Shown: positions 34,237-45,114 of the stretch, one piece after another | Layout of the letters: the number at the start of each line of letters is the position of its first letter | Numbering within the stretch: position 1 is the first letter of the stretch | Assembly (NCBI GenBank): GCA_022008415.1 | Contig: JAIRBC010000010.1 | Span: 1 to 64,000, forward strand | Source: Cerina litoralis | GTDB lineage: Bacteria > Bacteroidota > Bacteroidia > Flavobacteriales > Flavobacteriaceae | DNA: 64,000 bases | Direction of reading: 5' to 3' | The notes under the pieces: generated by a model | What the model was told of the DNA's origin: nothing | What the model saw: only the letters and a program-made list of their open reading frames with translations | The model's database searches: none | Made by a program: the position numbers and the translations under genes

Positions 34237-36348
34237 ATGTTTTATCAATGCCATATTAAACCTTTGTTACCCTTTCCCATAATCCTTATATTTTTGTTAA
34301 TCACATCCTGCAATGATATGAAAGGCCAACAGCCAGATTACAAATACACCAATGCACTTATCCACGAAACCAGCCCCTATTTGCTACAACATGCCCACAA
34401 CCCCGTTAACTGGCAACCATGGAGCCAAGAAGCCTTGGCCATAGCCAAAAAGGAAAATAAATTAGTGTTGGTGAGCATTGGCTATTCTTCCTGTCACTGG
34501 TGCCATGTTATGGAAGAGGAGACCTTTGAGGACGAGGCCACTGCCAAGATGATGAATGAAAATTTTATCAATATAAAGGTAGACCGTGAGGAACGACCCG
34601 ATGTGGATCAAGTATATATGACCGCCGTTCAACTTATCAACGGCAATGGAGGCTGGCCCCTGAACGTGATTCTTCTACCCAACGGCAAGCCCATCTATGG
34701 GGGTACCTACCACACCAAGAGCCAGTGGAACGAGGTGCTCACCAAGATCAGTAACCTATACCACAAAGAGCCACAAAAAGCAAACGAATACGCGGATCGG
34801 GTGGCCGAAGGTATACGACAGACAAATATAATACAACCGTCAACAAACCTCAATGGCCTTACCAAAGACGCCCTTAAGTCAAGCGTGGACCACTGGTCAA
34901 CTTTTTGGGATAGAAAATGGGGTGGCGATCAGGGTCGACAAAAATTTATGCTCCCGGGCAATCTCGGTTTTCTTATGGACTTTGCCCAACTTTCCGGGGA
35001 GGAAGCGGTCTGGGACCATGTTAAAACAACGTTGGACCGAATGGCCATGGGCGGGGTCTATGATCAAATCGGGGGAGGATTCTTTAGATATAGTACCGAT
35101 TCGCATTGGAAAGTACCCCATTTTGAAAAAATGCTTTATGACAATGCACAATTGATCGGGCTTTACTCAAGGGCCTATAAGATTTTTAAAAACCCGGTTT
35201 ACAAGGAGATCGTTATAAATACCGTTGAGTTTTTGGAACGGGAAATGAAAGATCCCGAGGGAGGGTATTATGCTGCGCTGGATGCCGATAGCGAAGGAGA
35301 AGAAGGCAAGTTCTATGTTTGGACAATGCCCGAGTTAAAGGAAATTATCCATGAAGATTATAGCATTTTTTCCGCCTATTTCAATATCAGTCCCAAAAAT
35401 GCATGGGAGAAAGACCAATACGTGCTTTATAAGTCGATGCCCGATAAGGAATTTGAGCAAAAGCACGGACTTTCGGAAAAAAGGCTAAAAGACCTGAAGA
35501 AAGAGTGGAAGGAAAAACTGATGAGCGCCAGAACTATTAGGGTGCGCCCAAGGACGGATGACAAAATCATCACCTCCTGGAACGCCTTGCTGATCAACGG
35601 TTTTGTAGAGGCTTACCAAGCTTTCGGCGACAAAAAATATTTGGAACGGGCAGAATCGACCTTTGCGCTGCTACAAAGAAAGGCTTACCAGGAATCCGGG
35701 TTGGTACACTCCTTTAAGAAAGGAAGCAAACGGACAGACGGATTTTTGGAGGACTATGCATTTCTGGAAAATGCAGCGCTAAAATTGTACAGCGCTAGCA
35801 TGGACGTCCAATATCTTACCTTTGCCCAAGAGATAAACAACGAGGTAGTGTCGGGATTTACCGATCCTGTTTCGGGAATGTTCAGATATGTCAAAGACGG
35901 GGATCTCATCTCCAATATAATCAAGACCAATGACGGGGTAATACCATCACCTAACGGTACAATGGCCCAAAACCTATTTATACTGGGGCATATAAACTAC
36001 GACCTGGAATCTATGAAAAAGGCAAAGACCATGCTTGCAGCCATGATGCCGTCTATCCAGGAACATGCGGACAGCTACAGTAGTTGGAACTCCCTATTGT
36101 TGAATACCGTTTATCCCTATTACGAAGTTGCAGTAGTGGGCACAAACGCCCCTTCCCTACTAGCCTCAATGAACGAAAAATTCCTCCCGAACACGCTGAT
36201 CGTCGGTACCACCAAGAAGAGTGATCTTCCGTTGTTCGAAATGCGTTTTCGGGATAAGGAAACCTTTATCTATGTTTGCCAGAACACTACTTGTAAACTT
36301 CCATCGGTCTCGGTCGAGGAAGCTTTGGACCAATTAAAGAATTTCTAG
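34237..36348 (+). CDS. DUF255 thioredoxin-domain protein (YyaL/Spata20 family) lipoprotein
   Basis: A 703-aa lipoprotein (signal ending LITSC). The N-terminal DUF255 domain begins with [14 protein letters not shown] and has the thioredoxin-like SSCHWCH motif; the remaining about 500 residues form an alpha/alpha toroid like N-acylglucosamine epimerases, with [10 protein letters not shown] and [10 protein letters not shown] blocks. The reaction is not known for the family. The ATG at 34237 yields the lipid signal; a GTG at 34174 would add 21 residues. It is followed 73 bp later by the trehalase gene. Confidence 0.88.
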   Translation: MFYQCHIKPLLPFPIILIFLLITSCNDMKGQQPDYKYTNALIHETSPYLLQHAHNPVNWQPWSQEALAIAKKENKLVLVSIGYSSCHWCHVMEEETFEDEATAKMMNENFINIKVDREERPDVDQVYMTAVQLINGNGGWPLNVILLPNGKPIYGGTYHTKSQWNEVLTKISNLYHKEPQKANEYADRVAEGIRQTNIIQPSTNLNGLTKDALKSSVDHWSTFWDRKWGGDQGRQKFMLPGNLGFLMDFAQLSGEEAVWDHVKTTLDRMAMGGVYDQIGGGFFRYSTDSHWKVPHFEKMLYDNAQLIGLYSRAYKIFKNPVYKEIVINTVEFLEREMKDPEGGYYAALDADSEGEEGKFYVWTMPELKEIIHEDYSIFSAYFNISPKNAWEKDQYVLYKSMPDKEFEQKHGLSEKRLKDLKKEWKEKLMSARTIRVRPRTDDKIITSWNALLINGFVEAYQAFGDKKYLERAESTFALLQRKAYQESGLVHSFKKGSKRTDGFLEDYAFLENAALKLYSASMDVQYLTFAQEINNEVVSGFTDPVSGMFRYVKDGDLISNIIKTNDGVIPSPNGTMAQNLFILGHINYDLESMKKAKTMLAAMMPSIQEHADSYSSWNSLLLNTVYPYYEVAVVGTNAPSLLASMNEKFLPNTLIVGTTKKSDLPLFEMRFRDKETFIYVCQNTTCKLPSVSVEEALDQLKNF

Positions 36349-36421
36349 ATACGGTATAGCTACCAATGGAAAGTAAATGAACTGGTTTAATATATTTTTG
36401 AAACCAAAACAAGCCACTCCC

Positions 36422-38041
36422 ATGAAGATTTTTCGTTTATTTTCGATCTTTTTGCTGATTTTTTCCCTTGGATGCCAAGAAGGGCACAACAAAAAAGGAC
36501 AACCCAATTTTTATCAGACCGAGTTGTTCAAGGATGTTCAGCTACAAGGGATATTTAAGGATTCCAAAACCTTTGTGGATTTGCTCCCAGACCGGTCCAC
36601 TTCGGATCTTGCCACCCTATACCTGAAAGAAAGGAAATCTCCCGGTTTTGATTTGAGACGTTTTATAGGAGATCATTTCAGCGATCGGACATTGGCCCCC
36701 AAGCCTTTTGTCACGGATACCTCCAATTCCATGCACCAACATATCAGCAATATTTGGTCAGCGCTTACCCGGGGACCCGACTCCATTGTACCCTACTCTT
36801 CCCGAATTCCTTTGCCCAATGCGTACGTGGTTCCAGGAGGGCGTTTTCAGGAAATCTACTATTGGGATAGCTATTTTACCTTGGAAGGGCTCTTGGTGGA
36901 CGGTAAGGAAATGCTCGCGACCGATATGGTAGATAATTTTAGTTTTCTTATCGATTCCCTTGGCTTTATCCCCAACGGTACCAGAACGTATTACCTCTCC
37001 CGATCCCAACCTCCATTTTATACCCTTATGGTAGATGCCTTGGCAGGTAAGGACAACGACGTTTTTCTTCGTTACTTCCCATATATCGTAAAGGAATACA
37101 ACTTCTGGATGTCCGGGGAGTCTGATCTAAAAGCCCCATTTACTGCAAAGAGACAGGTGGTGAAAATGGGGAATGGCATGGTGCTGAACCGCTATTGGGA
37201 CAAATTGGAAACTCCCAGGCCGGAAGCGTACAAGGAGGATTTTCAATTGGCCAGCGGGCTAAAATCGGTTGCCGAAAAGAAGGCATTATACGCCAATCTT
37301 AGGGCTGGTGCGGCATCAGGTTGGGACTTTAGCAGCAGATGGTACGGAAAGGAAGGGGAATTTAACTCCACCTCTACGACCACCATAGTTCCAGTAGACC
37401 TCAACAGCCTGATGTATTTTATGGAAACCCAGATTGCTCGGGGATACGGGCTAAAGGGCGACAAGAACAACGAATCCTTGTTTTTACAAAAAGCAGCGAC
37501 AAGAAAGAAAAATATTCAAGAAGTTTTTTGGGACGAAGGTCAAGGTTTTTTTACGGATTTTAATTTTGTCCGGAAGAAGGGAACCAATGCGCTGACCTTG
37601 GCTGGGGCTTACCCGTTATTTTTTAAAATAGCCACCCCGGCACAGGCCGAAAAGGTAAAAGACCATCTGTTGCAGGATTTTTTAAGGCAAGGCGGACTGG
37701 TAACCACCTTGAAACACACAGGGCAACAGTGGGATGCTCCCAACGGCTGGGCCCCCTTGCAGTGGATGGCGGTAAACGGACTATTGAACTACGGGTATAA
37801 AACAGAAGCCCAAGAAATTATGCAACGCTGGTTGCAACTAAACGAACGCGTGTATAAGAACACGGGTAAGATGATGGAAAAATACAATGTGGAGGACACA
37901 ACCCTGCTTTCCGGTGGTGGGGAATACGACCTACAAGACGGATTTGGGTGGACCAATGGAGTAGTACTGGGATTTGAACAGCTCCTAAAAAGCATAGGCG
38001 AAGAAAAGGTAAACAACGTTACCGTGCCGGTGCAAAATTGA
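36422..38041 (+). CDS. treA: GH37 trehalase lipoprotein
   Basis: A 539-aa periplasmic or surface lipoprotein (signal ending SLGC) that cleaves alpha,alpha-trehalose into two glucose. Trehalase signature 1 (PGGRFQEIYYWDSY) is at 138-151, signature 2 (QWDAPNGWAP) is in the C-terminal quarter, and the catalytic Asp is D302 in SGWDFSSRW. The ATG at 36422 gives the lipoprotein signal; an in-frame ATG at 36377 would put 15 residues before it. Full length. Confidence 0.93.
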   Translation: MKIFRLFSIFLLIFSLGCQEGHNKKGQPNFYQTELFKDVQLQGIFKDSKTFVDLLPDRSTSDLATLYLKERKSPGFDLRRFIGDHFSDRTLAPKPFVTDTSNSMHQHISNIWSALTRGPDSIVPYSSRIPLPNAYVVPGGRFQEIYYWDSYFTLEGLLVDGKEMLATDMVDNFSFLIDSLGFIPNGTRTYYLSRSQPPFYTLMVDALAGKDNDVFLRYFPYIVKEYNFWMSGESDLKAPFTAKRQVVKMGNGMVLNRYWDKLETPRPEAYKEDFQLASGLKSVAEKKALYANLRAGAASGWDFSSRWYGKEGEFNSTSTTTIVPVDLNSLMYFMETQIARGYGLKGDKNNESLFLQKAATRKKNIQEVFWDEGQGFFTDFNFVRKKGTNALTLAGAYPLFFKIATPAQAEKVKDHLLQDFLRQGGLVTTLKHTGQQWDAPNGWAPLQWMAVNGLLNYGYKTEAQEIMQRWLQLNERVYKNTGKMMEKYNVEDTTLLSGGGEYDLQDGFGWTNGVVLGFEQLLKSIGEEKVNNVTVPVQN

Positions 38042-38163
38042 CCAAGGGATCCGATGGTCGTCCTTGGGCTAGAAACACTTGGGAATCATCAAAAAAGCCG
38101 CAGGGATTTATATGCAGGAACATACGTGTTCATCCCGGAACCACGGGCTGAAACCCATGGCAA

Positions 38164-38191
38164 TTGAAAATTTTTACAGCCCGTAAATTTG
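38164..38191 (+). promoter_or_regulatory. promoter of the GH2 gene
   Basis: TTG at 38164-38166 and TAAATTTG at 38184-38191, separated by 17 bp, match the Bacteroidota -33/-7 consensus (TTTG, N17-23, TAnnTTTG). The start codon of the GH2 gene is 33 bp downstream. Confidence 0.6.
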
Positions 38192-38224
38192 TAATAAAAC
38201 AATTAATTCACTTTATCATATCGA

Positions 38225-41200
38225 ATGAAACCAGCAATAATTTTCAATTATTTCATGTTTTTGGCAGTCTTATCCCTCAATGCCCAAGAGGTGAAGAAAA
38301 GTATTTACCGCTATATCGAAAACCCACAGGTAATCTCGGAACACAAGGAAGGCCCACATGCGGGATTCTATTCCTTTTCGGATGAAAGGTCGGCCTTGGA
38401 TAACGACCTGGCAACAAACGAGAATTATCTTTCCTTGGATGGCACATGGAAATTCAAATGGGTGCGGAAGCCGTCTGAACGTCCCGTCGATTTTTTTAAT
38501 CCCAAGATAGACGTCGGATCCTGGGACAATATCAAGGTGCCGGGGAATTGGGAAGTGGAAGGATATGGTATCCCCATCTATGTAAACCACCAATATGAAT
38601 TTTCGGATTACAAGCACCCAGTATCAGAGGAGATGGAATTTGTGGACAAGATCTACCCAAAAGATCCGGGCAAAATACCCCACGATTACAATCCCGTCGG
38701 CTCCTATCGGAGGGAATTTACGTTGAACGATAACTGGAAAGGCAAGGAGGTATTCCTCCATATCGGCGCCATAAAATCTGGCGGTTTCGTTTGGGTCAAC
38801 GGCAAATATGCCGGTTATTCCCAGGGCAGCAAGCTTCCGGCGGAGTTCAATGTTACCCAGTATATAAGACCGGGCAAGAACACCATCGCCCTACAGATCT
38901 TTAGATGGACGGACGGTTCCTATCTGGAATGCCAGGACTTTTGGAGGATCAGCGGTATAGAGCGCAGTGTTTATCTCTATGCCCAGCCCAAGGTACGGAT
39001 AAGGGATATCGATGTGGTCTCCTTGCTGGACGATACCTATAAAAATGGCGATTTCAACCTATCCGTCAAACTACAGAACCATACCTTCAAGGGCAACCCA
39101 TTGGTCGTGGATTACAAATTGACGGATCCCGAAAACAATCAGGTTTCAGTTGGATCAAAAGCAATAACACTAGAAAAGGGTGGGAAGGCCCGTGTTGATT
39201 TTGCCGAAATGATTCCCTCGGTGAGGCGTTGGACGGCGGAGCATCCCAATCTCTATACCCTGCTCATCACCACCAAGGACAAGAAGGGCAATGTACTCGA
39301 GGTCGTTTCCAACCGCATCGGATTTAGGTCCGTCGAAATCAAGCAAGGGCTCCTCTTGGTCAACGGGCAACACATTACACTCAAGGGGGTAAACACCCAG
39401 GAAACAGACCCCGATACCGGCCATGTGATGAGCGAGGAAATGATGATGAAGGATATCTCCATGTGGAAGGAAAACAACATAAACGCCGTACGTTTAAGCC
39501 ACTACCCCAGGGCCGACAGATTCTACGAGCTCTGTGACCAATACGGTATCTACGTGGTGGACGAGGCAAATATAGAATCCCACGGGATGTACTACGGCAA
39601 ATATTCGCTCGCCAAAAAACCGGAATGGGAAAAGGCACATGTAGACCGCATGGTTCGTATGGTCGAAGGGCATAAAAATTACCCCTCGGTCATTATTTGG
39701 TCCATGGGGAACGAGGCCGGCAACGGGATCAACTTTTACGCGGGGTACGATTCGATCAAGGCCCATGACCAATCAAAGAGACCGGTGCAATACGAACGAA
39801 CGTACAAAGAGCCGGACGGAAGTTTGTTCGATATGGACACGGACACAGACATCATCGTGCCCCAATACCCATCTCCCGGTACTTTTGAGGCCATTGGGAC
39901 CAACCTTACCGACCGGCCATTTATCCCCAGCGAATATGCGCACGCCATGGGAAACAGTACCGGGAACTTCCAGGATTACTGGGACATCATCGAGCAACAT
40001 GACAACCTCCAGGGCGGATTTATATGGGACTGGGTAGACCAATCCCTTTGGAAGACCAACGAAAAGGGAGAACGTTTTTACGCCTATGGGGGCGATTATG
40101 GAACGAACATGCCCACGGACTACAATTTCCTGGACAACGGCATCGTTTTTCCCGACAGGACCCCGCATCCTGGACTGTTCGAAGTGAAAAAAGCCCATGA
40201 GTTTATCAATTTTAAGCCCAAGGGGGTTACCCAAGCAAATGAGCTGAGGGTCTTGGTAGAGAACCTATACGATTTTACCAATCTGGATGCTTTTGAACTT
40301 ACCGCCCAGATAAAAGCCGATGGCGAAGTGCTAAAGACCATTTCCTTGGGCAGTTTGGACGTGGAGACCCATACGGGCAAGCTGGTCCGTATCCCCTTGG
40401 GAGGAGTGGATTACCAACCCAATACCGAGTATTTCCTGACGGTTTCGGCGAACCTAAAAGAGGATAATGGTTTACTTAAAAAAGGATTTCAAGTGGCCCA
40501 TGAACAGTTCTTATTGGACAAGACCAAATGGGAACCTCTTCCCTTTGAGAACACCAAATCCCTGAAACTTAAAGAAACCTCCCAATACGCAACTATTTCC
40601 AACGATATGGTAAACGTTAAATTTAACAAAAGGGAAGGCCGAATCGTTTCATACCGGTATAATGGCGATGAACTGATCAAGGATGGTAATGGTCCCAGAC
40701 CCAATTTTTGGCGGGCACCTACGGACAACGATTTTGGGAACCAAATGCCAACCAAGAACATAGAATGGAAAAAAGCCTCCCTCTTCGCCAAGGTAAATTC
40801 GTTTGCCACCAAAGAAACAAGTACGGGGTCGATTATTGTAAAGATCGATTACAATTTACCAGGGGTCAAAACCACGTATTCGTCAACCTATACGGTATAC
40901 GGCTCCGGGGCAATCCAGGTGGACAATCAACTAAATCCTACGCAATACAAGGCGGATATCCCCCGTATCGGTATGCGGATGCAGCTCCCAAAAAAATATG
41001 AAAATATGACGTATGACGGACGGGGGCCTTGGGAAAACTACCAGGACAGAAAGGCCTCGGCCTTTGTAGACGTATACAAGTCGACCGTATCCGATCAGTA
41101 CGTGCCGTATATCCGCCCGCAGGAAAACGGAAACAAAACGGGGATCCGGTGGACAGCTTTTTCGGATAACAAAAACAACGGTATATTGGTGGTATCATCC

Positions 41201-41575
41201 ATCAAAAACAAGAAGAACCTCGGTCTGAGCGCCCTGCACATGCTGAACGAGGATTTCGACGCTACTCCCGGATTGGATTATGGGGGCAATAGCACAAAAA
41301 CGGGCAAAGGTTACCAGATCGATGGCGTTCCAGAGATCAACCTACACAAACACACCTACGATATTGAGGAAAGAGATCTGGTACAACTGAACATAGACCT
41401 TGCCCAGCGCGGCGTGGGAGGTGATGACAGTTGGTATGCCTTGCCACAGGACAACTATCTGATCAAAGGGGATATTCCCCACACGTATAGTTTTTATATG
41501 GTGCCGTTTCAAAATGGAAGCAAGAAACTGTTTGTCGAAAGCTTTAAGGAATATTATCCGTTGGAGAATAAATAG
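38225..41575 (+). CDS. GH2 beta-galactosidase-like enzyme
   Basis: An 1116-aa exported enzyme (signal about 1-20) of the long LacZ architecture: sugar-binding domain (about 60-250), Ig-like domain, TIM barrel (about 370-660) and a C-terminal small-chain domain. The acid/base is E497 (MGNEAGNG) and the nucleophile is E570 (PSEYAHAMGN). The usual NRHEHHP block reads NTQETDP here, so a substrate- or metal-contact His is changed. Beta-galactosidase, or activity on a galactose-containing algal glycan, is likely. It has its own promoter. Confidence 0.9.
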   Translation: MKPAIIFNYFMFLAVLSLNAQEVKKSIYRYIENPQVISEHKEGPHAGFYSFSDERSALDNDLATNENYLSLDGTWKFKWVRKPSERPVDFFNPKIDVGSWDNIKVPGNWEVEGYGIPIYVNHQYEFSDYKHPVSEEMEFVDKIYPKDPGKIPHDYNPVGSYRREFTLNDNWKGKEVFLHIGAIKSGGFVWVNGKYAGYSQGSKLPAEFNVTQYIRPGKNTIALQIFRWTDGSYLECQDFWRISGIERSVYLYAQPKVRIRDIDVVSLLDDTYKNGDFNLSVKLQNHTFKGNPLVVDYKLTDPENNQVSVGSKAITLEKGGKARVDFAEMIPSVRRWTAEHPNLYTLLITTKDKKGNVLEVVSNRIGFRSVEIKQGLLLVNGQHITLKGVNTQETDPDTGHVMSEEMMMKDISMWKENNINAVRLSHYPRADRFYELCDQYGIYVVDEANIESHGMYYGKYSLAKKPEWEKAHVDRMVRMVEGHKNYPSVIIWSMGNEAGNGINFYAGYDSIKAHDQSKRPVQYERTYKEPDGSLFDMDTDTDIIVPQYPSPGTFEAIGTNLTDRPFIPSEYAHAMGNSTGNFQDYWDIIEQHDNLQGGFIWDWVDQSLWKTNEKGERFYAYGGDYGTNMPTDYNFLDNGIVFPDRTPHPGLFEVKKAHEFINFKPKGVTQANELRVLVENLYDFTNLDAFELTAQIKADGEVLKTISLGSLDVETHTGKLVRIPLGGVDYQPNTEYFLTVSANLKEDNGLLKKGFQVAHEQFLLDKTKWEPLPFENTKSLKLKETSQYATISNDMVNVKFNKREGRIVSYRYNGDELIKDGNGPRPNFWRAPTDNDFGNQMPTKNIEWKKASLFAKVNSFATKETSTGSIIVKIDYNLPGVKTTYSSTYTVYGSGAIQVDNQLNPTQYKADIPRIGMRMQLPKKYENMTYDGRGPWENYQDRKASAFVDVYKSTVSDQYVPYIRPQENGNKTGIRWTAFSDNKNNGILVVSSIKNKKNLGLSALHMLNEDFDATPGLDYGGNSTKTGKGYQIDGVPEINLHKHTYDIEERDLVQLNIDLAQRGVGGDDSWYALPQDNYLIKGDIPHTYSFYMVPFQNGSKKLFVESFKEYYPLENK

Positions 41576-41727
41576 GTACCCCCTAACCCTTACCTGCGGA
41601 AGGTCTTTATCAAAAATATCTCATATACTATCGCCCAATTGGATCCCCTTCCTTCTGGGGAAGTTAGGTTGGGGACAATTTCATAAAGGATTACAAAAAT
41701 AAGATTGCCTATCACAAATCCATTCCC

Positions 41728-42687
41728 ATGAATAAAAAACTAATTCTCTTCTTATCGCTATTATTAATCATCTTTCTGGCTCCCGCCCAAACGGACATTA
41801 CCGTCCCCGAGCTCAAGGAACATATACAATACTTGACTTCAGATAAAAATGCGGGACGATATCCGGGCGGTCACTTGAACCGACGGGCGGTGCGGTATAT
41901 AAAGCACCAGTTCAAGGATTATGGCATACCGCCCTTCCATAAACGATATAAACAACCCTTCATGGCCCAGCTGCGGGTAAAAGAGGGCAATCCGCCAAAG
42001 AAAGATGTAAAAACTTGGAACGTGATCGGTTATATCGAAGGAAACGATCCGCGATTGAAAGATGAATATATAGTACTCGGTGCCCACTACGATCATTTAG
42101 GCTATGGGGGCGGCCCTTCCTCCAAATCCAATAAAATTGCCTTGCACCCAGGAGCCGACGACAACGCCAGCGGTACGGCCGCCCTACTCGAAATCGCCGA
42201 GAAATTGGAAGCCCATAAGGATTCCCTGAAACGAAGCGTATTACTGATCGCTTTTGGGGCAGAAGAACAAGGATTATTGGGAAGCAGGTATTTTACAGAG
42301 AATCCTGTTGTGCCGCTATCACAGATCGTATTGATGGTCAATATGGATATGGTAGGCAGGCTTAACGATCAAAACCAAGTATTTATGGGTGGTGCCGGAA
42401 CCTTTCCTGAAGGTATGGACCTGATGTCGAAATTGGGAATAGCCGAAGGTCTCTCCCCCATAGTTCACGCCGGTTCCGTGGGGGGATCGGACCACGTGTC
42501 CTTTTATAAAAAGGGAATTTCTGTTCTGGGGCTTCACACTGGCGGACATCCGCAATACCATACCCCGGAGGATACGGCCCATCTCATTAATTATCCAGGT
42601 GAAAAAAAGGTCTGTGAATATATATACCATGTTCTGATGACGGTAGCCGCCACGGATAGGCCGATGCGGTTTATCCCGCAGGATTGA
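41728..42687 (+). CDS. M28 family zinc aminopeptidase
   Basis: A 319-aa exported peptidase (signal about 1-20). The di-zinc ligands are the His of GAHYDHLG, Asp of GADDNASG, the catalytic Glu pair in AEEQGL, Asp of NMDMVGR and His of QYHTPEDT, the complete M28 set. It likely cleaves short peptides in the periplasm. It has no clear link to the sugar genes; it is convergent with the GH20 gene. Confidence 0.92.
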   Translation: MNKKLILFLSLLLIIFLAPAQTDITVPELKEHIQYLTSDKNAGRYPGGHLNRRAVRYIKHQFKDYGIPPFHKRYKQPFMAQLRVKEGNPPKKDVKTWNVIGYIEGNDPRLKDEYIVLGAHYDHLGYGGGPSSKSNKIALHPGADDNASGTAALLEIAEKLEAHKDSLKRSVLLIAFGAEEQGLLGSRYFTENPVVPLSQIVLMVNMDMVGRLNDQNQVFMGGAGTFPEGMDLMSKLGIAEGLSPIVHAGSVGGSDHVSFYKKGISVLGLHTGGHPQYHTPEDTAHLINYPGEKKVCEYIYHVLMTVAATDRPMRFIPQD

Positions 42688-42790
42688 AATACAACCACAA
42701 CAAAATGATAACCCAGCCTCTCGCGCTTGGATTTTTACGCCATTTTATAACACGTTGTACCGGAGAGGTCGAATAACGATTGCCCATAAC

Positions 42791-42826
42791 AAAAAAATCC
42801 CGTCACCTACGGATAGCTAACGGGAT
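42791..42826 (-). terminator. Rho-independent terminator of the GH20 gene
   Basis: ATCCCGT (42797-42803) pairs with ACGGGAT (42820-42826), and on the minus strand seven T follow (42797-42791). It ends the long minus-strand series of carbohydrate genes. Confidence 0.75.
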
Positions 42827-42857
42827 ACAATTTACGGGAACGCCATTTATTAAAGGC

Positions 42858-44576
42858 TTATTTTACTTCGTCCTTCCCCGGTGCGGCCTTATCATCAAAA
42901 ATGTACTTGGAATAATGAATTCCCATTGCGTCGAACCGCTGGGCCAACCTGCCGAACCTGGACTTGAAATCGTTGAATTCACGTTCTGCTTGGGGCGTCC
43001 ATATTACTTCGGACAGGGCCGACATTCGTGGCAACACCATGAGTTCTACCTTATCCGGAGTGGCGATATACTCCGTCCATAGGTTGCCTTGGCCTCCCAA
43101 GATAAAACCTGCCTGCTCTGGTGTTAGCTCTTTGCTGTCCGGATTGTATGAATACACTTTTTCTACGGGTAAATAGCCACCGATATTAAGCGGTTCGTCC
43201 TTACGCTCGGACTGGCCATAGTCAAAATAGCAGTAGGTGGTCGGCGTCATTATTACGTCATGGTGCTGCTTTGCCGCCTCAATACCACCTTTTTCGCCCC
43301 GCCAAGACATTACCGTTGCATTGGGCGCTAGCCCACCCTCCAAAATCTCGTCCCAGCCAATGATGTTCTTGCCCTTGCTGTTCACGTATTTTTCGATGCG
43401 CTGTATAAAATAGCTCTGCAGGCCGTGTTCGTCCTTAAGCCCCAGTTTTTTTATACGGGCCTGACATTTTGGACAGCGTTTCCAATTGTCTTTCGGGCAT
43501 TCATCGCCCCCGATATGGATATATTTTGAAGGGAACAAAGGCATTACCTCATCTAACACGTCTTCCAAGAAGTCAAACGTCTCGTCATTCCCGGCGCAGA
43601 AAACATCTGGGTATACCCCCCAGGATTCCTGTACTATTTTTGGAGTTCCCTCCTTTTGCAGTTCCTTACTTTTTTCGGATATCATATTTTCCCTCACAAC
43701 GGTGGGTTCCTTGGGAAAACAGCTCAAAAACGGATAGGCCGCAATGGCGGCACTGGCATGACCCGGCATCTCAATTTCTGGGATTACGGTGATGCTTCGA
43801 TCGGCGGCATACTTTACGATTTCCTTCACTTCTTCTTGGGTGTAAAAGCCTCCAGATCGCTTATTGTCGTTTCTTTCGCCGGGCAATAGGCCCACAATCG
43901 TACCGTTTCTCCAAGCCCCGACTTCGGTCAGTTTGGGGTACTTTTTTATCTCGATACGCCACCCTTGGTCCTCGGTCAGATGCCAGTGGAAACGGTTCAT
44001 CTTATGCATGGCGATCAAGTCGATATATTTCTTTACGAAATCTACCGGGAAAAAATGGCGCCCAACATCGAGCATCATCCCGCGGTAGACATATCTTGGA
44101 CTGTCCTTTATCTCCACATCGGGGATTGTAAGCTTCTCCACAGAACCCGACTCCGACCCGGGGGGCATCAACTGCCTCAAGGATTGGATACCATAGAACA
44201 CACCTTTGCCCGTTTTGCCGGCGATGACGATACCGTCGTAGTTTACGGATAATCTATAACCCTCCCCATTATTTATGGCTTCGTCAATTTTTAGGACGAT
44301 GCTACCATCAGACGGCCCAGAATTATTGGAGGTAAACTCAATGTCGTTTCCCGATGCCAAGCTGAGCATCTGGGCCAAATACTCGCCTTCTTTTTGTAAG
44401 GAGGCATCACCGGTGACCTTGGTATTAAAATCTACCAAGAATCGGCCGTCCTTCATTAAAAGTTCCTTTGGTTTAGGAACAATTCCGTAGTCTGCTGCTG
44501 TATTCTTGACGTCCTTGTACGGACTGCCACAGGACATCAGTAAAAAGACCACAAGAATAGAAAGTAATTTGTTCAT
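42858..44576 (-). CDS. GH20 beta-N-acetylhexosaminidase lipoprotein
   Basis: A 572-aa lipoprotein (signal ending LLMSC, C16). A GH20b-type N-terminal domain is followed by the TIM barrel with FHWHLTEDQGWRIEI at 196-210 and the catalytic pair D358-E359 in HIGGDECPKDNW. Substrate-assisted hydrolysis of terminal GlcNAc or GalNAc is expected. It is the last gene of the minus-strand run, 53 bp behind the mutarotase gene. Confidence 0.94.
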   Translation of the reverse strand: MNKLLSILVVFLLMSCGSPYKDVKNTAADYGIVPKPKELLMKDGRFLVDFNTKVTGDASLQKEGEYLAQMLSLASGNDIEFTSNNSGPSDGSIVLKIDEAINNGEGYRLSVNYDGIVIAGKTGKGVFYGIQSLRQLMPPGSESGSVEKLTIPDVEIKDSPRYVYRGMMLDVGRHFFPVDFVKKYIDLIAMHKMNRFHWHLTEDQGWRIEIKKYPKLTEVGAWRNGTIVGLLPGERNDNKRSGGFYTQEEVKEIVKYAADRSITVIPEIEMPGHASAAIAAYPFLSCFPKEPTVVRENMISEKSKELQKEGTPKIVQESWGVYPDVFCAGNDETFDFLEDVLDEVMPLFPSKYIHIGGDECPKDNWKRCPKCQARIKKLGLKDEHGLQSYFIQRIEKYVNSKGKNIIGWDEILEGGLAPNATVMSWRGEKGGIEAAKQHHDVIMTPTTYCYFDYGQSERKDEPLNIGGYLPVEKVYSYNPDSKELTPEQAGFILGGQGNLWTEYIATPDKVELMVLPRMSALSEVIWTPQAEREFNDFKSRFGRLAQRFDAMGIHYSKYIFDDKAAPGKDEVK

Positions 44577-44629
44577 TTTATTCTGATTTTATTTATTAAA
44601 CTGGTTAAATTTTTGATAAAGTGAATGCG

Positions 44630-44959
44630 TTACAATTTAAAAACCCGATCCATCAACATCCATTTTTCCCCGGGTTTGGCCAAGGGCAATGCCTGTTGGT
44701 AGTCCCACATCAGGTCCTCCCATTCCTGCACCTTCACATTGGCTTCGTCCATCTTCGATTTCTTTTCGAAGGAAAAACCATCATCGGCCTCCATGATCAT
44801 AAACATCCGATTGCCCACCCGGTAAATCTCCATATCCACGATCCCGGCGTCGGTTAAACTCTTTAATACTTCCGGCCATACGTTTTGATGATATTCCTCG
44901 TATTCCTTTATTAGTTTAGGGTCATTTTTTAGGTCGAGGGCAAGGCAGTGTCGTGTCAT
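44630..44959 (-). CDS. RhaM-type 6-deoxyhexose mutarotase
   Basis: A 109-aa cytosolic protein of the L-rhamnose mutarotase family (COG3254). The catalytic-type His H24 lies in YHQNVWPE, with Y46 and the terminal W80/W85 region conserved. It speeds anomer exchange of an imported sugar. Since no rhamnose catabolic gene is visible while four fucosidases are, L-fucose is the more likely substrate here. Confidence 0.85.
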   Translation of the reverse strand: MTRHCLALDLKNDPKLIKEYEEYHQNVWPEVLKSLTDAGIVDMEIYRVGNRMFMIMEADDGFSFEKKSKMDEANVKVQEWEDLMWDYQQALPLAKPGEKWMLMDRVFKL

Positions 44960-45114
44960 TTCGATTTAAATTTAAGTTAATGATTTAATTTTCATATTTT
45001 AAATAAAGGATCAGATTGTATGCACCAAGTACCAAGACTTCATTTGAGCGAAAAATGGGTTTAGAATCTTGACATAGGGTTTATCCCGGCCCGACTTATT
45101 TCACTCCAAGTTTC

